Origin: Kiloniellaceae bacterium | GTDB taxonomy: Bacteria > Pseudomonadota > Alphaproteobacteria > Kiloniellales > J153 | DNA: 60,044 bases | NCBI GenBank assembly: GCA_021776095.1 | Contig: JAJFGO010000089.1 | Coordinates: 1-60,044 of the forward strand | Direction of reading: 5' to 3' | Part shown: positions 48,899 through 57,196 of the stretch, piece by piece | How the letters are laid out: each line of letters opens with the position of its first letter | How positions within the stretch are numbered: position 1 is the stretch's first letter | Translations under genes and position numbers: made by a program | Notes under the pieces: generated by a model | What the model saw: the letters and a program-made list of their open reading frames with translations, nothing else | The model's database searches: none | What the model was told of the DNA's origin: nothing

Positions 48899-49495
48899 AT
48901 GCAGCTATCCGTTAAGGGAAAGCAGCTAGACGTTGGGGACGCCTTGCGGGCCCACGTCGAGGACAGCCTGTCGCGGATACTGGACAAATACTTCGGTGAC
49001 GCGATCGAGGTCGGGGTGACCTTGGCCCGGGAGGGACACAGTTTTCGCGCCCAGGTTACGGCCCATGTGGGCCGAGGGATTCAGTTGCGCGCCCAGGGCG
49101 AGGCGGGAGAGCCCTATCCGGCCTTCGACAAAGCGGCCGAGCACCTGGCCACGCGCCTGCGCCGGCATAAGCGCCGGCTGCGCGATCACCACAACGAGGC
49201 GGCGGCGGAAGTTGAAAGCCTTATGGCACAACACTATGTGCTGGCCGAGCCCGGCGACGAGCCGGCCGCCGCCGGACCTGAGGCCGGGGCGCAGGAGACC
49301 AAATCGGTTGTCGTCGCGGAGATGACCACCGAGATACCTAGCCTAACGGTCGAGCAGGCCGTGATGAGAATGGATTTGGCCGACCTTTCGGCCCTTATGT
49401 TTCGCAATTCCGCACACAGCGGCCTGAACATGGTGTATCGGCGCAGCGACGGGCACATTGGTTGGGTCGACCCGCGCGGAAGCCGCGGCGAGTAG
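48899..49495 (+). CDS. hpf: ribosome hibernation promoting factor, long form
   Basis: A 198-residue long HPF. The N-terminal S30AE domain (QLSVKGKQLDVGDALRAHVEDSLSRIL, then VGVTLAREGHSFRAQV) binds the 30S decoding centre. A variable Ala/Glu/Pro linker and a C-terminal dimerisation domain (about 140-198: SLTVEQAVMRMDLADLSALMFRN) would join two ribosomes into 100S particles. A 252-base gap separates it from rpoN; a lone TATAAT at 48728 has no partner -35. ptsN follows 23 bases later. Confidence 0.95.
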   Translation: MQLSVKGKQLDVGDALRAHVEDSLSRILDKYFGDAIEVGVTLAREGHSFRAQVTAHVGRGIQLRAQGEAGEPYPAFDKAAEHLATRLRRHKRRLRDHHNEAAAEVESLMAQHYVLAEPGDEPAAAGPEAGAQETKSVVVAEMTTEIPSLTVEQAVMRMDLADLSALMFRNSAHSGLNMVYRRSDGHIGWVDPRGSRGE

Positions 49496-49518
49496 CCCAA
49501 GCTATTCAAGAGATAGTC

Positions 49519-49983
49519 ATGGATGTAGTTGAACTTCTGAAAACTCAATGCATCGTCGCCAACTTGAAGGTGTCGAGCAAAAAGCAGGCGCTTCAGGAAT
49601 TGGCCAAGCGGGCTGCGCGGCTGACGGGGCAACCGGAGCGCACGATATTCGACGTTCTGGTTGAGCGGGAGCGCCTGGGCACCACCGGCGTCGGCCATGG
49701 AATCGCGATTCCACACGGTAAACTGGCCGAGCTGGACCGCCTCTATGCGTTGTTCGCGCGGCTGGACACGCCGATCGACTTCAATGCCATCGATGAGCAA
49801 CCGGTCGATTTGATCTGTGTCTTACTGGCGCCGGAAACGGCGGGCGCCGATCACCTCAAGGCCCTGGCCCGGGTCTCGCGCCTGCTGCGCGACCGGGCGA
49901 CCTGCGAGAAGCTGCGTGGCGCTGAAAGCGCCGAGGCAATCCACGCCTTAATCTCCGAATCGTCGACCAGCCACGCGGCCTAA
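49519..49983 (+). CDS. ptsN: nitrogen-related PTS EIIA component
   Basis: A 154-residue EIIA-Ntr protein of the regulatory PTS-Ntr phosphorelay, linked to nitrogen, potassium and envelope control. The phospho-accepting His66 is in GVGHGIAIPHGK, and the fold runs to the C-terminal helix ECIHALI-type end. The ATG at 49519 follows GAGATAG; the upstream frame from 49462 overlaps hpf. No transporter function is implied, since EIIB/EIIC genes are absent nearby. Confidence 0.95.
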   Translation: MDVVELLKTQCIVANLKVSSKKQALQELAKRAARLTGQPERTIFDVLVERERLGTTGVGHGIAIPHGKLAELDRLYALFARLDTPIDFNAIDEQPVDLICVLLAPETAGADHLKALARVSRLLRDRATCEKLRGAESAEAIHALISESSTSHAA

Positions 49984-50061
49984 TCCGGATTTTCGCAAAA
50001 GTGATAGAGAACCGGCCCGCCTTGCGGTTCGCTTTATCCCCGGACTAACGCTCCCGGTACA

Positions 50062-50277
50062 TCAGTGAACGCTGAGCGCCTCCAACTCGTGGTGGCGGAT
50101 CGCCGCAACCGCCATCTCCCGGTCCTTCAAGACCGCGACCTGGGTGCCGTCGGCCGCGTGCACGGCAAAGGCGATGCCGCCCTCGGCCTCGATCGGCTTG
50201 ACGTAAGCAATCTGTTCCATGCCCAGAGCCTTTAGATCCTGGGGCGTCAGGCTTCCGATGCGAACAATTTCATTCAT
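50062..50277 (-). CDS. DUF1150 family protein
   Basis: A 71-residue alphaproteobacterial protein of unknown role with the DUF1150 pattern: ALGMEQIAYVKP, a middle AVHAADGTQVAVLKDRE and a terminal HHELEALSVH. It starts 6 bases after the hsp20 stop on the same strand. DUF1150 genes are regularly found behind small heat-shock genes, so a link to the stress response is likely but not demonstrated. Confidence 0.9.
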   Translation of the reverse strand: MNEIVRIGSLTPQDLKALGMEQIAYVKPIEAEGGIAFAVHAADGTQVAVLKDREMAVAAIRHHELEALSVH

Positions 50278-50283
50278 TTGACT

Positions 50284-50778
50284 CTATCCCTCCTGGAAGT
50301 TCCCTTTGGTCCCGTCCTCAGGCCCGGTTCTGGTGCCCGCGGCCTTGTCGTGATCCCGCCCGTTGCTGCCGGTGGTCGCGATTTCGATCGTCCGCACTCG
50401 CGGCTTGTTGACCAACCGGGCCAAATCGAGATGCAGCAGACCGTTGTCCATGGTGGCTTTGGTCACCTCGATGCCCTCGGCCAGCACGAAACTGCGTTGA
50501 AACTGCCGGGCGGCGATGCCCCGGTGCAAATAGACCTTGGTATCGTCCTCGCGCTGTTGGCCCCGAATCTCGAGTTGATTGTCCTGGACCTGGACAACCA
50601 GGTCCTCGGCGGCGAATCCGGCCACGGCCAAGGTGATGCGCAGGTGATCTTGGTCCACCTGGGCCACATTGTAGGGCGGATAGCCATCCGCCGATGCCTT
50701 GGAAATCCGCTCCAAGGCCTCCTCGAAGGGCTCGAACCCCAGCAGGAGCGGGCTATTGAAGAGAGACAGTCGCGCCAT
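50284..50778 (-). CDS. Hsp20/alpha-crystallin family small heat-shock protein
   Basis: A 164-residue ATP-independent chaperone of the IbpA type. A short N-terminal arm (MARLSLFNSPLLLGFEPFEEAL) precedes the alpha-crystallin domain (about 37-130: YPPYNVAQVDQDHLRITLAVAGF, then GIAARQFQRSFVLAEGIEV, the conserved A-x-MDNGLLHLDL end). A polar tail of about 30 residues contains VRTIEI, the family's I-x-I motif. It would hold unfolding proteins in large oligomers. The leader can fold into a ROSE-like thermometer that hides the ribosome binding site. It is the first gene of a two-gene unit with DUF1150. Confidence 0.93.
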   Translation of the reverse strand: MARLSLFNSPLLLGFEPFEEALERISKASADGYPPYNVAQVDQDHLRITLAVAGFAAEDLVVQVQDNQLEIRGQQREDDTKVYLHRGIAARQFQRSFVLAEGIEVTKATMDNGLLHLDLARLVNKPRVRTIEIATTGSNGRDHDKAAGTRTGPEDGTKGNFQEG

Positions 50779-50788
50779 AACTCAGCGG

Positions 50789-50809
50789 CCTCCTCATCGG
50801 TGAGCAAGG
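50789..50809 (-). promoter_or_regulatory. ROSE-like RNA thermometer hairpin on hsp20
   Basis: In the mRNA, CCUUGCUCA (50809-50801) pairs with UGAGGAGG (50796-50789) across a CCGA loop. All pairs form, with one U-G pair and a single bulged G inside UUGCU, exactly opposite AGGAG. This is the arrangement of ROSE elements, which sequester the ribosome binding site below heat-shock temperature. The paired GGAGG lies 10 bases before the ATG at 50778. The family is typical of alphaproteobacterial small heat-shock genes. I did not resolve the usual upstream stem-loops. Confidence 0.65.
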
Positions 50810-50974
50810 GCTGAAAAAAGAGGCATTCCGGTCCTTTATCCCGGCCCCGGACGGCCCCACGGCCCGCCCAGGCGGCGCCGCTAGGTATTATTTGGTGTGT
50901 CCGACCCGTCCGATCAAGCGTAGCGCCAGGCCGGGTATACCAGCCCCCCGCATCTTGCCCCGGCACCCGGACAC

Positions 50975-51005
50975 AAAAAAGACGGGAGCCGGAAGCCCCC
51001 GTCTT
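50975..51005 (-). terminator. rho-independent terminator of the H1-like gene
   Basis: On the minus strand AGACGGGGGC pairs with GCTCCCGTCT around TTCCG, a ten-pair stem with one G-T, followed by six T. It lies about 30 bases after the stop of the H1-like gene at 51034. Confidence 0.88.
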
Positions 51006-51033
51006 CTTTGCAGAGTAGCAGAGAAGCAGTGGC

Positions 51034-51549
51034 TTACATGCTCGCCACGGCACCATTCCGCCAAACGGCGACCGGACGCGCCGCGGCAACGCGACGACGA
51101 GCGACCTTCCGCTTCGGAGCGGCCCGCTTCTTGGCGACCCGGCGCTTCGGCGCGGCACGCCGCTTGGCGACCTTGCGCTTCGGCGCGGCACGACGCTTGG
51201 CCGTGGTACGACGCTTGGCTGTGGTGCGACGCTTGGCCGTGGTACGACGACGGGTGGTCGTACGACGGGTCTTCGACGCAGTCCGACGCTTAGCGACGGC
51301 GGCCTTCTTCGCGGCCAGCTTCTTGGCCTTGAGGACGCGGGCCTTAGCCTTGGTCAGCGCCTTCTTGATCGCGGCCAACTTCCGGGCGGCGACCTTCTTC
51401 TCGGCCATCGCCTTCTTAACCGCACGGCGAGCTGCCGTGATCTTCTTCTCGGAGGCCTTGAAGGCCTTCTGAGCCGCCCGAACCTGGCGGGTCAGCATCG
51501 CAGGCGTCTTCGGCTTGGAAGACGTCCGCTTTTTTCTCTTGATAGCCAT
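51034..51549 (-). CDS. histone H1-like/AlgP-like basic repeat protein
   Basis: A 171-residue, extremely Lys/Arg/Ala-rich protein. Residues about 20-85 form a probable long helix (VRAAQKAFKASEKKITAARR). Three TTAKRR repeats are at 103-120, three AAPKR(K/R)VAK-type repeats at 121-152, and the end is a hydrophobic-mixed VAVWRNGAVASM. This looks like eukaryotic H1 tails and bacterial H1-like proteins (AlgP, HctB), which bind and compact DNA. GAGGAAA precedes the ATG, and its own terminator follows, so it is monocistronic. The role is inferred from composition; repeat number probably varies between strains. Confidence 0.82.
   Translation of the reverse strand: MAIKRKKRTSSKPKTPAMLTRQVRAAQKAFKASEKKITAARRAVKKAMAEKKVAARKLAAIKKALTKAKARVLKAKKLAAKKAAVAKRRTASKTRRTTTRRRTTAKRRTTAKRRTTAKRRAAPKRKVAKRRAAPKRRVAKKRAAPKRKVARRRVAAARPVAVWRNGAVASM
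51094..51243. repeat. in-frame tandem repeats of the H1-like gene
   Basis: DNA encoding residues 103-152: first three 18-base units for TTAKRR, then three units of about 30-33 bases for the AAPKR-containing motif. The units are nearly identical at base level, with differences mostly at third positions, so slippage could change copy number without breaking the frame. Confidence 0.8.
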
Positions 51550-52060
51550 ATTTCGATTTCCTCACTTAGCCAGCAAAATGAACGGTGATGACACCACCGC
51601 TAGTAATTGATTTAAACGGTCACATTTAATAAATGGTTACCGCGATGCATTAGTTTTGGCTCAGTCATAGCCATAACTAGGCGGACGAACCCGATCCTAA
51701 GATTGCGTTCTTTAGACCGGCCAATAGATGAGTATTTGGGGGCGACCAATACCCGGCCTAGGGCATGATTCTCGGTCCCGCAGGGGCCGCGAATTGATAA
51801 TTCACCTGTTCTGAATTTGCGCCGACTGGGCGAGACCCGACGGTTACATCGAACAGCTTGGCGAATACCCCGCCGGACGTACCAGCGACCGGGATCCGCC
51901 CGATATTATGTCCGCATTGCTTTAAGTTACTGAAATATAATAATTAAAATATATTCACTTAGGATGCCGGCCCGGGAGCCTCAAATGCCGAAGGCCCCGA
52001 TTCTGGCGATCGGAGCCTTCGAGGCGCAGGACCGATAGCGGCAATCCTGGATGGTGGTCT
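51550..52060. other. AT-rich intergenic region next to tRNA-Ala
   Basis: About 510 bases without a gene. It is AT-richer than its surroundings, most strongly at 51920-51965 (runs such as AAATATAATAATTAAAATATATT) and around 51600-51660. It should contain the promoter of the H1-like gene. It faces the 3' end of tRNA-Ala, the usual side for integrated elements, but I found no integrase and no copy of the tRNA end. Confidence 0.5.
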
Positions 52061-52136
<76 letters not shown>

Positions 52137-52179
52137 ATGCGATCGGCGCGGCGCGGTGGCGGCGCGCAACGACGCCGGG

Positions 52180-52208
52180 AAATTAGGAAGCGCCCCTAGG
52201 GTGCGCAA
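52180..52208 (-). promoter_or_regulatory. sigma-70-type promoter of tRNA-Ala
   Basis: Minus strand: -35 TTGCGC (52208-52203), 17-base spacer, -10 TAATTT (52185-52180), start near 52173, about 37 bases before the tRNA. Confidence 0.5.
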
Positions 52209-52276
52209 GGGAAAAATCGCCCGGCTAGCGGGCAGGCGCCGGGAGAGGCGCCAGACGGCCGCTCGGGCGGCCCCCC

Positions 52277-52645
52277 CTAGCGATCGCCGCTATCGTCGTC
52301 TGTCTTGGTCGCGCCGACCACCACCTTCACGTCATCGTCTTCCAGATCGGCGTCGTCTTCCAAGACCGCATCGTCGTCCCCGTCGGTATCGTCATCGAGA
52401 TCGACCACGGCGTCCTCGAGATCGATGTCGTCATCATCGTCGTCGGCCTTGACCGCTTTAGGCAGCTTAACCGCCTTGACGGGTTTGACCGCGGCGCTCG
52501 GACGGCTGCGGCGTGATTTCAGTAGTATTTCCGGATCAAATACGGTCTCGCATTTTGGGCAGGTAATGGGCGTGCGGGCGAAATCGTAGAATTTCGTCGC
52601 GCACGACTGACATACCCGTTTCATCCCCCAGTCTTGCTTTGCCAC
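52277..52645 (-). CDS. TIGR02300 family zinc-ribbon protein
   Basis: A 122-residue alphaproteobacterial protein. It opens with a zinc ribbon (RVCQSCATKFYDF, then PITCPKCETVF: two CxxC pairs at about residues 11-14 and 30-33), has a Lys-rich middle and ends in a long Asp/Glu-rich tail (about 70-115). The start is the GTG at 52645 behind GGAGGA; the frame open to 52696 is not used. Function unknown; the acidic tail suggests binding to a basic partner or to ribosomes. Divergent from aroA. Confidence 0.9.
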   Translation of the reverse strand: MAKQDWGMKRVCQSCATKFYDFARTPITCPKCETVFDPEILLKSRRSRPSAAVKPVKAVKLPKAVKADDDDDDIDLEDAVVDLDDDTDGDDDAVLEDDADLEDDDVKVVVGATKTDDDSGDR

Positions 52646-52746
52646 GGGCAATCCTCCGATCATGGCGCAGGCGATAACGGGCGAGGCAATTGCCACGATC
52701 CACGGTCCCTGTCAAAAGGTAATTCACCTGCCTGCGCTGGCCCCTG

Positions 52747-52780
52747 CCGGCCCGGATGTGCTAGAGCACATCCGGGCCGG
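52747..52780. repeat. perfect long palindrome upstream of aroA
   Basis: Arms of 16 bases (52747-52762 and 52765-52780) are exact reverse complements with only AG between them; the core reads GTGCTAGAGCAC. It shares the string TAGAGCA followed by ATCCG with the palindrome at 11979. It lies between the divergent TIGR02300 gene and aroA, where it may act as a dispersed repeat or a regulatory site. Confidence 0.75.
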
Positions 52781-52944
52781 GGAGAATTGCCCGAAGGCTA
52801 TTCACCGGCCCGGTGACTGCGCGCCAATCGTTCCGTGACGAGCGGACTTCCGAGAATGAGCGGACCTGCGATCGCGACTCCGATCTCGCCCGCTTCGCTC
52901 CCGGAACACGCGCCACGCCCAACAGCCGGGGAAATACGTCGATC

Positions 52945-54288
52945 GTGCAACCCGTGACCGCCAATCCGAGCGAGGCCCTCGTGGGCACCGCGCCCGTGCC
53001 GGGCGACAAGTCCATATCGCACCGCGCCCTGATGATCGGCGCCCTGGCGGCCGGGCAAAGCGAAATCGTCGGCCTGCTGGAAGGCGAGGACGTCTTGCAC
53101 ACCGCCGCCGCCATGCGCGTCCTGGGCGCCGAGATCGAGAAGGGGGCCGACGGCACTTGGCGGGTTTGGGGCCAGGGCATCGGCGGACTGCGCGAGCCGG
53201 ACACGGTCTTGGACATGGGCAATTCCGGAACCGGGGTCCGCCTGCTTATGGGCGTCTTGGCCAGCCACCCCCTGACCGCGGTGCTGACTGGCGACGCCAG
53301 CCTGCGCGGCCGACCCATGGGCCGGGTCGCGGCGCCCTTGCAGGAAATGGGCGCGCGCATCCTGGCCCGCGCCGGCGGCCGTCTGCCCCTCACGGTTCTG
53401 GGCACCGGCGAGGCCGCGCCGATCAGCTATAAGCTTCCCGTCGCCTCGGCCCAGGTCAAGTCGGCGATCCTCCTGGCCGGCCTGAACGCCCCCGGGGAGA
53501 CCAGCGTGATCGAGCCGGCCCCGACCCGCGACCATACCGAACGCATGCTGCGCGGCTTCGGTGCCACCCTCGAAACCCTTCAAGAAGGCGGCGGGCGGAT
53601 CGTCACCCTGAGCGGCCAGCCGGAGTTACGCGGGCAATCCTTGCGGGTGCCGGGCGATCCCTCCTCGGCCGCCTTTCCCTTGGTCGCGGCGGCAATCCTG
53701 CCCGGCTCGCGGATCAGCCTGCCGGGGGTCGGCATGAACGCCCATCGCACGGGGTTGATCGAGACCTTGCGCGAAATGGGCGCGCAAATCGTCCTGGAGA
53801 CCCCGCGCGAGGAGGCCGGCGAGCCGGTTGCCGACCTGACGATCGAGGCCGGGCCCCTGAGCGGCGTCGAGGTGCCGGCCGAGCGCGCGCCCAGTATGAT
53901 CGACGAATACCCGATTCTGGCGGTCGCCGCGGCCTGCGCCCGGGGCACCACGGTGATGCGCGGCCTGGCGGAACTGCGGGTCAAGGAGAGCGATCGCCTC
54001 AGCGCCATGGCGCGCGGCCTGGCGGCTTGCGGCGTCGAGATCGAGGAGGGCCCGGATGTCCTGACCGTCGTGGGCCGGGGTGGGCGGGTGCCCGGCGGCG
54101 CATCGATCGAGACCGCGCTCGACCATCGCATCGCCATGAGCTTCCTGGTCCTGGGCCTGGCCGCCGAGCGGCCGGTTACGATCGACGATGCCGCGCCGAT
54201 GGAGACCAGCTTTCCCGGTTTCGCGGCCCTAATGCGCGGCCTGGGCGCCCAGATGTCGGTCGGTTCCGCCGGGTCCGCGGCGCCGTGA
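52945..54288 (+). CDS. aroA: 3-phosphoshikimate 1-carboxyvinyltransferase (EPSP synthase), class II
   Basis: A 447-residue shikimate-pathway enzyme joining PEP to shikimate 3-phosphate. Motifs are of the CP4-like class II type: [78 protein letters not shown] and [13 protein letters not shown]. The residue matching Ala100 of CP4 is Gly95 here (GNSGTGVRL). The start is the GTG at 52945 (or at 52954); the open frame back to 52813 reads as unrelated sequence. It overlaps cmk by 4 bases. Confidence 0.95.
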   Translation: MQPVTANPSEALVGTAPVPGDKSISHRALMIGALAAGQSEIVGLLEGEDVLHTAAAMRVLGAEIEKGADGTWRVWGQGIGGLREPDTVLDMGNSGTGVRLLMGVLASHPLTAVLTGDASLRGRPMGRVAAPLQEMGARILARAGGRLPLTVLGTGEAAPISYKLPVASAQVKSAILLAGLNAPGETSVIEPAPTRDHTERMLRGFGATLETLQEGGGRIVTLSGQPELRGQSLRVPGDPSSAAFPLVAAAILPGSRISLPGVGMNAHRTGLIETLREMGAQIVLETPREEAGEPVADLTIEAGPLSGVEVPAERAPSMIDEYPILAVAAACARGTTVMRGLAELRVKESDRLSAMARGLAACGVEIEEGPDVLTVVGRGGRVPGGASIETALDHRIAMSFLVLGLAAERPVTIDDAAPMETSFPGFAALMRGLGAQMSVGSAGSAAP

Positions 54289-54953
54289 TCATCGCGCTGG
54301 ACGGCCCCAGCGCCTCGGGCAAGGGAACCTTGGCCCGGCACCTGGCCAAAGCCCTCAATCTGGCGTACCTGGACACCGGCATGATCTACCGGGCGCTTGC
54401 GGCCAGACTGCTCGAGGCCGGCTCGGACCCGGCCGATTCCGAGGCCGCCCGCCGGGCCGCCCGGGTGCTGACGGTCGCCGACCTCGAGCGCCCCGGCCTG
54501 CGCCGGGAAGAGGTCGGCCAGACGGCCTCCGTGGTGGCCGCGATCCCCGAGGTTCGCGCCGCGCTGCTCGAGTTGCAGCGGCAGTTCGCCATGCGGCCAC
54601 CGGACGGCACGGCGGGCGCGGTACTGGACGGCCGGGATATCGGCACCGTGGTCTGCCCCCAGGCCGACGTGAAGCTATTCGTCACCGCGAGCGCCGAAGC
54701 CCGGGCGGCGCGGCGCCATAAAGAGTTGCTAGATCGGGGCGAGCCGAGTATATACGCGCGCGTTGTGCAGGAAATGGAGGCGCGGGATGCCCGCGACAGC
54801 GCGCGCGAGGTTGCGCCGCTGAAACCCGCCCCCAATGCGTTGATCCTCGATACCAGCGAGATGGACGAGGAGGCGGTCTTTGCGGCCGCCATGCGGATTG
54901 TCGCGGCGCGTACGCCCTCATCTCCCGCACAGGGGCCGCAGAGCCCAGACTAA
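54285..54953 (+). CDS. cmk: cytidylate kinase
   Basis: A 222-residue NMP kinase phosphorylating CMP and dCMP. The P-loop is [16 protein letters not shown] at residues 5-20, followed by [32 protein letters not shown] and the lid around [11 protein letters not shown]. The start is a GTG inside the aroA stop overlap (GTGA), giving translational coupling. A Pro/Ser/Ala-rich tail ends the protein. rpsA follows after 93 bases, as in most proteobacteria. Confidence 0.95.
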   Translation: MIIALDGPSASGKGTLARHLAKALNLAYLDTGMIYRALAARLLEAGSDPADSEAARRAARVLTVADLERPGLRREEVGQTASVVAAIPEVRAALLELQRQFAMRPPDGTAGAVLDGRDIGTVVCPQADVKLFVTASAEARAARRHKELLDRGEPSIYARVVQEMEARDARDSAREVAPLKPAPNALILDTSEMDEEAVFAAAMRIVAARTPSSPAQGPQSPD

Positions 54954-55046
54954 ACGTACGATCGCGAGCCCGGGACGCGTCCCGGGAAGACCGCCGGACC
55001 CAACCGGTCGGCCCGAATACTATGACCGCTGAAAGGAACTGAATAC

Positions 55047-56918
55047 ATGATCGAAGCCACCGCGCAATCGCCCCATTCCGGCAAGGAGAGCTTTGCCGCC
55101 CTGCTTGATGAATCCCTCGGCCAGTCCGACGGCCTGGAGGGCACGGTCCTCAAAGGCACGGTCGTTGCCATCGAAGGCGATGCCGCGGTGATCGATGTCG
55201 GCCTCAAATCCGAAGGCCGGGTTCCCTTGAAGGAGTTCTCCGAGGCCGGCCAGGCCGCGGAGCTCAAGGTCGGCGACGAGGTCGAGGTCTACCTCGAGCG
55301 CATGGAAAACAAGGACGGCCTGTCCATGCTGTCGCGCGAAAAAGCCAAGCGCGAGGAAGCCTGGACTCTGCTGGAGAAATCCTTCAACGACGCCGCGCGC
55401 GTGACCGGCGTCATCTTCGGCCGGGTCAAGGGCGGCTTCACGGTCGACCTTTCGGGCGCCGTGGCCTTTCTGCCCGGCAGCCAGGTGGACATCCGCCCGG
55501 TTCGCGACGTCGGGCCGCTGATGGGCAGCCCGCAGCCGTTCCAGATCCTCAAGATGGATCGCTCGCGCGGCAACATCGTGGTCTCGCGCCGCGCGGTCCT
55601 GGAGGAAACCCGGGCGGTGCAACGCTCCGAGCTGATCGCCGGCCTGAAGGAAGGGCAGATCCTCGACGGCGTGGTCAAGAACATCACCGACTACGGCGCC
55701 TTCGTCGATTTGGGCGGGGTCGACGGCCTGCTCCACGTCACCGACATCTCGTGGAAGCGGGTCAATCACCCGACCGACGCCCTGTCGATCGGCCAGCAGG
55801 TCAAGGTCCAGGTCGTGCGTTTCAATGCGGAAACCCAGCGTATCAGCCTGGGCATGAAACAGCTCGAGGCCGACCCCTGGGAAGGCGTGGCGGCGAAGTA
55901 TCCGATCGGCACGAAGTTTACCGGCCGGGTCACCAACATCACCGACTACGGCGCCTTCGTGGAGCTGGAAGCGGGCATCGAGGGCCTGGTCCACGTGTCC
56001 GAGATGAGCTGGACCAAGAAGAACGTGCACCCGGGCAAGATCGTCTCGACCAGCCAGGAAGTCGAGGTCATGGTCCTGGATGTGGACGAACAAAAGCGCC
56101 GCATCAGCCTGGGCCTGAAGCAGTGCCTGAACAATCCCTGGGATGCCTTCGTCGAGTCTCATCCGGTCGGCCAGGAGTTGAGCGGCGAGATCAAGAACAT
56201 CACCGAATTCGGCTTGTTCGTCGGCCTGCCCGGCGAAATCGACGGCATGGTTCACTTCTCCGACCTGGATTGGAACCTGCCCGGCGAGGAAGCGGTCAAG
56301 CAGTACAACAAGGGCGACGAGGTCAAGGTCAAGGTCCTGGACGTCGACGTCGAGAAGGAACGCATCAGCCTGGGTATCAAGCAGCTGAGCGGCGATCCCT
56401 TCGCCGGGGCCGCCGGCGAGATCAAGAAAGGCGCGATCGTGACCTGCACGGTGCGCCAGGTTACCGACAACGGGCTCGAGGTCGAGTTGGGCGACGGTTT
56501 GGTCGGCTTCATCCGCAAGGCCGAGCTGTCGCGCGAACGTAGCGAGCAACGCCCCGACCGCTTCGCCGTGGGCGAGAAGGTCGACGCCAAGGTCACAACC
56601 TTCGATCCCAAGACCCGCAAGATCGCCGTGTCGATCAAGCAGCGCGAGGTCCAGGAAGAGAAGAAGGCCATGGCCGACTACGGCTCGACCGAATCCGGCG
56701 CGAGCCTGGGCGACATCCTGGGCGCGGCGATCTCCAAGGCGGCGCAGGAAAAGGAATCCACCGTCGACGAGGATGCTGCCAAGGCGGAGAAACCCAAGGC
56801 GGCCAAGACCACCAAGAAAAAGGCCGCGGCCAAGAGCGACGAGGCCGCCCCGGAAAGCGCCGAAGACGGCGAGAAAGCGGACGACGCCGAGGCGAAAGCC
56901 GAGAGCGAGGCCGACTAA
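55047..56918 (+). CDS. rpsA: 30S ribosomal protein S1
   Basis: A 623-residue mRNA-binding ribosomal protein with six S1 (OB-fold) domains spaced about 85 residues apart. The repeats are visible as GTVVAIEGDAAVIDVGLKSEG, GVIFGRVKGGFTVDLSGA, GVVKNITDYGAFVDLGGVDG, GRVTNITDYGAFVELEAGIEG, GEIKNITEFGLFVGLPGEIDG and CTVRQVTDNGLEVELGDG. A tail of about 65 residues beyond the last domain is Lys/Ala then Glu/Asp-rich and probably disordered. AAGGA precedes the ATG. A strong terminator follows. Confidence 0.97.
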   Translation: MIEATAQSPHSGKESFAALLDESLGQSDGLEGTVLKGTVVAIEGDAAVIDVGLKSEGRVPLKEFSEAGQAAELKVGDEVEVYLERMENKDGLSMLSREKAKREEAWTLLEKSFNDAARVTGVIFGRVKGGFTVDLSGAVAFLPGSQVDIRPVRDVGPLMGSPQPFQILKMDRSRGNIVVSRRAVLEETRAVQRSELIAGLKEGQILDGVVKNITDYGAFVDLGGVDGLLHVTDISWKRVNHPTDALSIGQQVKVQVVRFNAETQRISLGMKQLEADPWEGVAAKYPIGTKFTGRVTNITDYGAFVELEAGIEGLVHVSEMSWTKKNVHPGKIVSTSQEVEVMVLDVDEQKRRISLGLKQCLNNPWDAFVESHPVGQELSGEIKNITEFGLFVGLPGEIDGMVHFSDLDWNLPGEEAVKQYNKGDEVKVKVLDVDVEKERISLGIKQLSGDPFAGAAGEIKKGAIVTCTVRQVTDNGLEVELGDGLVGFIRKAELSRERSEQRPDRFAVGEKVDAKVTTFDPKTRKIAVSIKQREVQEEKKAMADYGSTESGASLGDILGAAISKAAQEKESTVDEDAAKAEKPKAAKTTKKKAAAKSDEAAPESAEDGEKADDAEAKAESEAD

Positions 56919-56947
56919 AGCATCGAGCGGCAAACGCTCGGACATAA

Positions 56948-56977
56948 CGGCCCGGCGCCTTGCGCCGGGCCGTTTTT
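56948..56977 (+). terminator. rho-independent terminator of rpsA
   Basis: An 11-pair GC stem (CGGCCCGGCGC with its complement, ends at 56948 and 56972) closed by a short loop and followed by five T. It lies 30 bases after the rpsA stop. Confidence 0.9.
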
Positions 56978-57196
56978 ATTGCGCGGCGAACGCGGTTCTG
57001 GGGCCCGCCTGGAGCCACCGCAGAAAAGACTATTGTTCTGAAAGGGTTACACTTGACGATCCGGAGCAACTTTGGCAGGCTAGACTGTCGTTGCGATCGC
57101 ACTGCGGACTGGCGTACCAGGCAAGGCGAGGACCATACGACCAAGTGGCCGTAGCGGGTGCATCGGCCGGCCACGTTCGTGGGGGGTATTGGCGCC

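Noticed and set aside
50062-50100. terminator between convergent ptsN and DUF1150
   Set aside because: The GAACCG/CGGTTC stem just before this region (near 50010-50031) has only six pairs, a long loop and no solid T-run.
51094-51243. tandem repeats considered as a CRISPR array
   Set aside because: The units are directly adjacent, in frame, and code for TTAKRR and AAPKR motifs. There are no spacers and no cas genes.
55020-56945. 641-codon minus-strand open frame opposite rpsA
   Set aside because: It is the exact antisense of six repeated S1 domains, and its leucine/aspartate repeats merely mirror those repeats.
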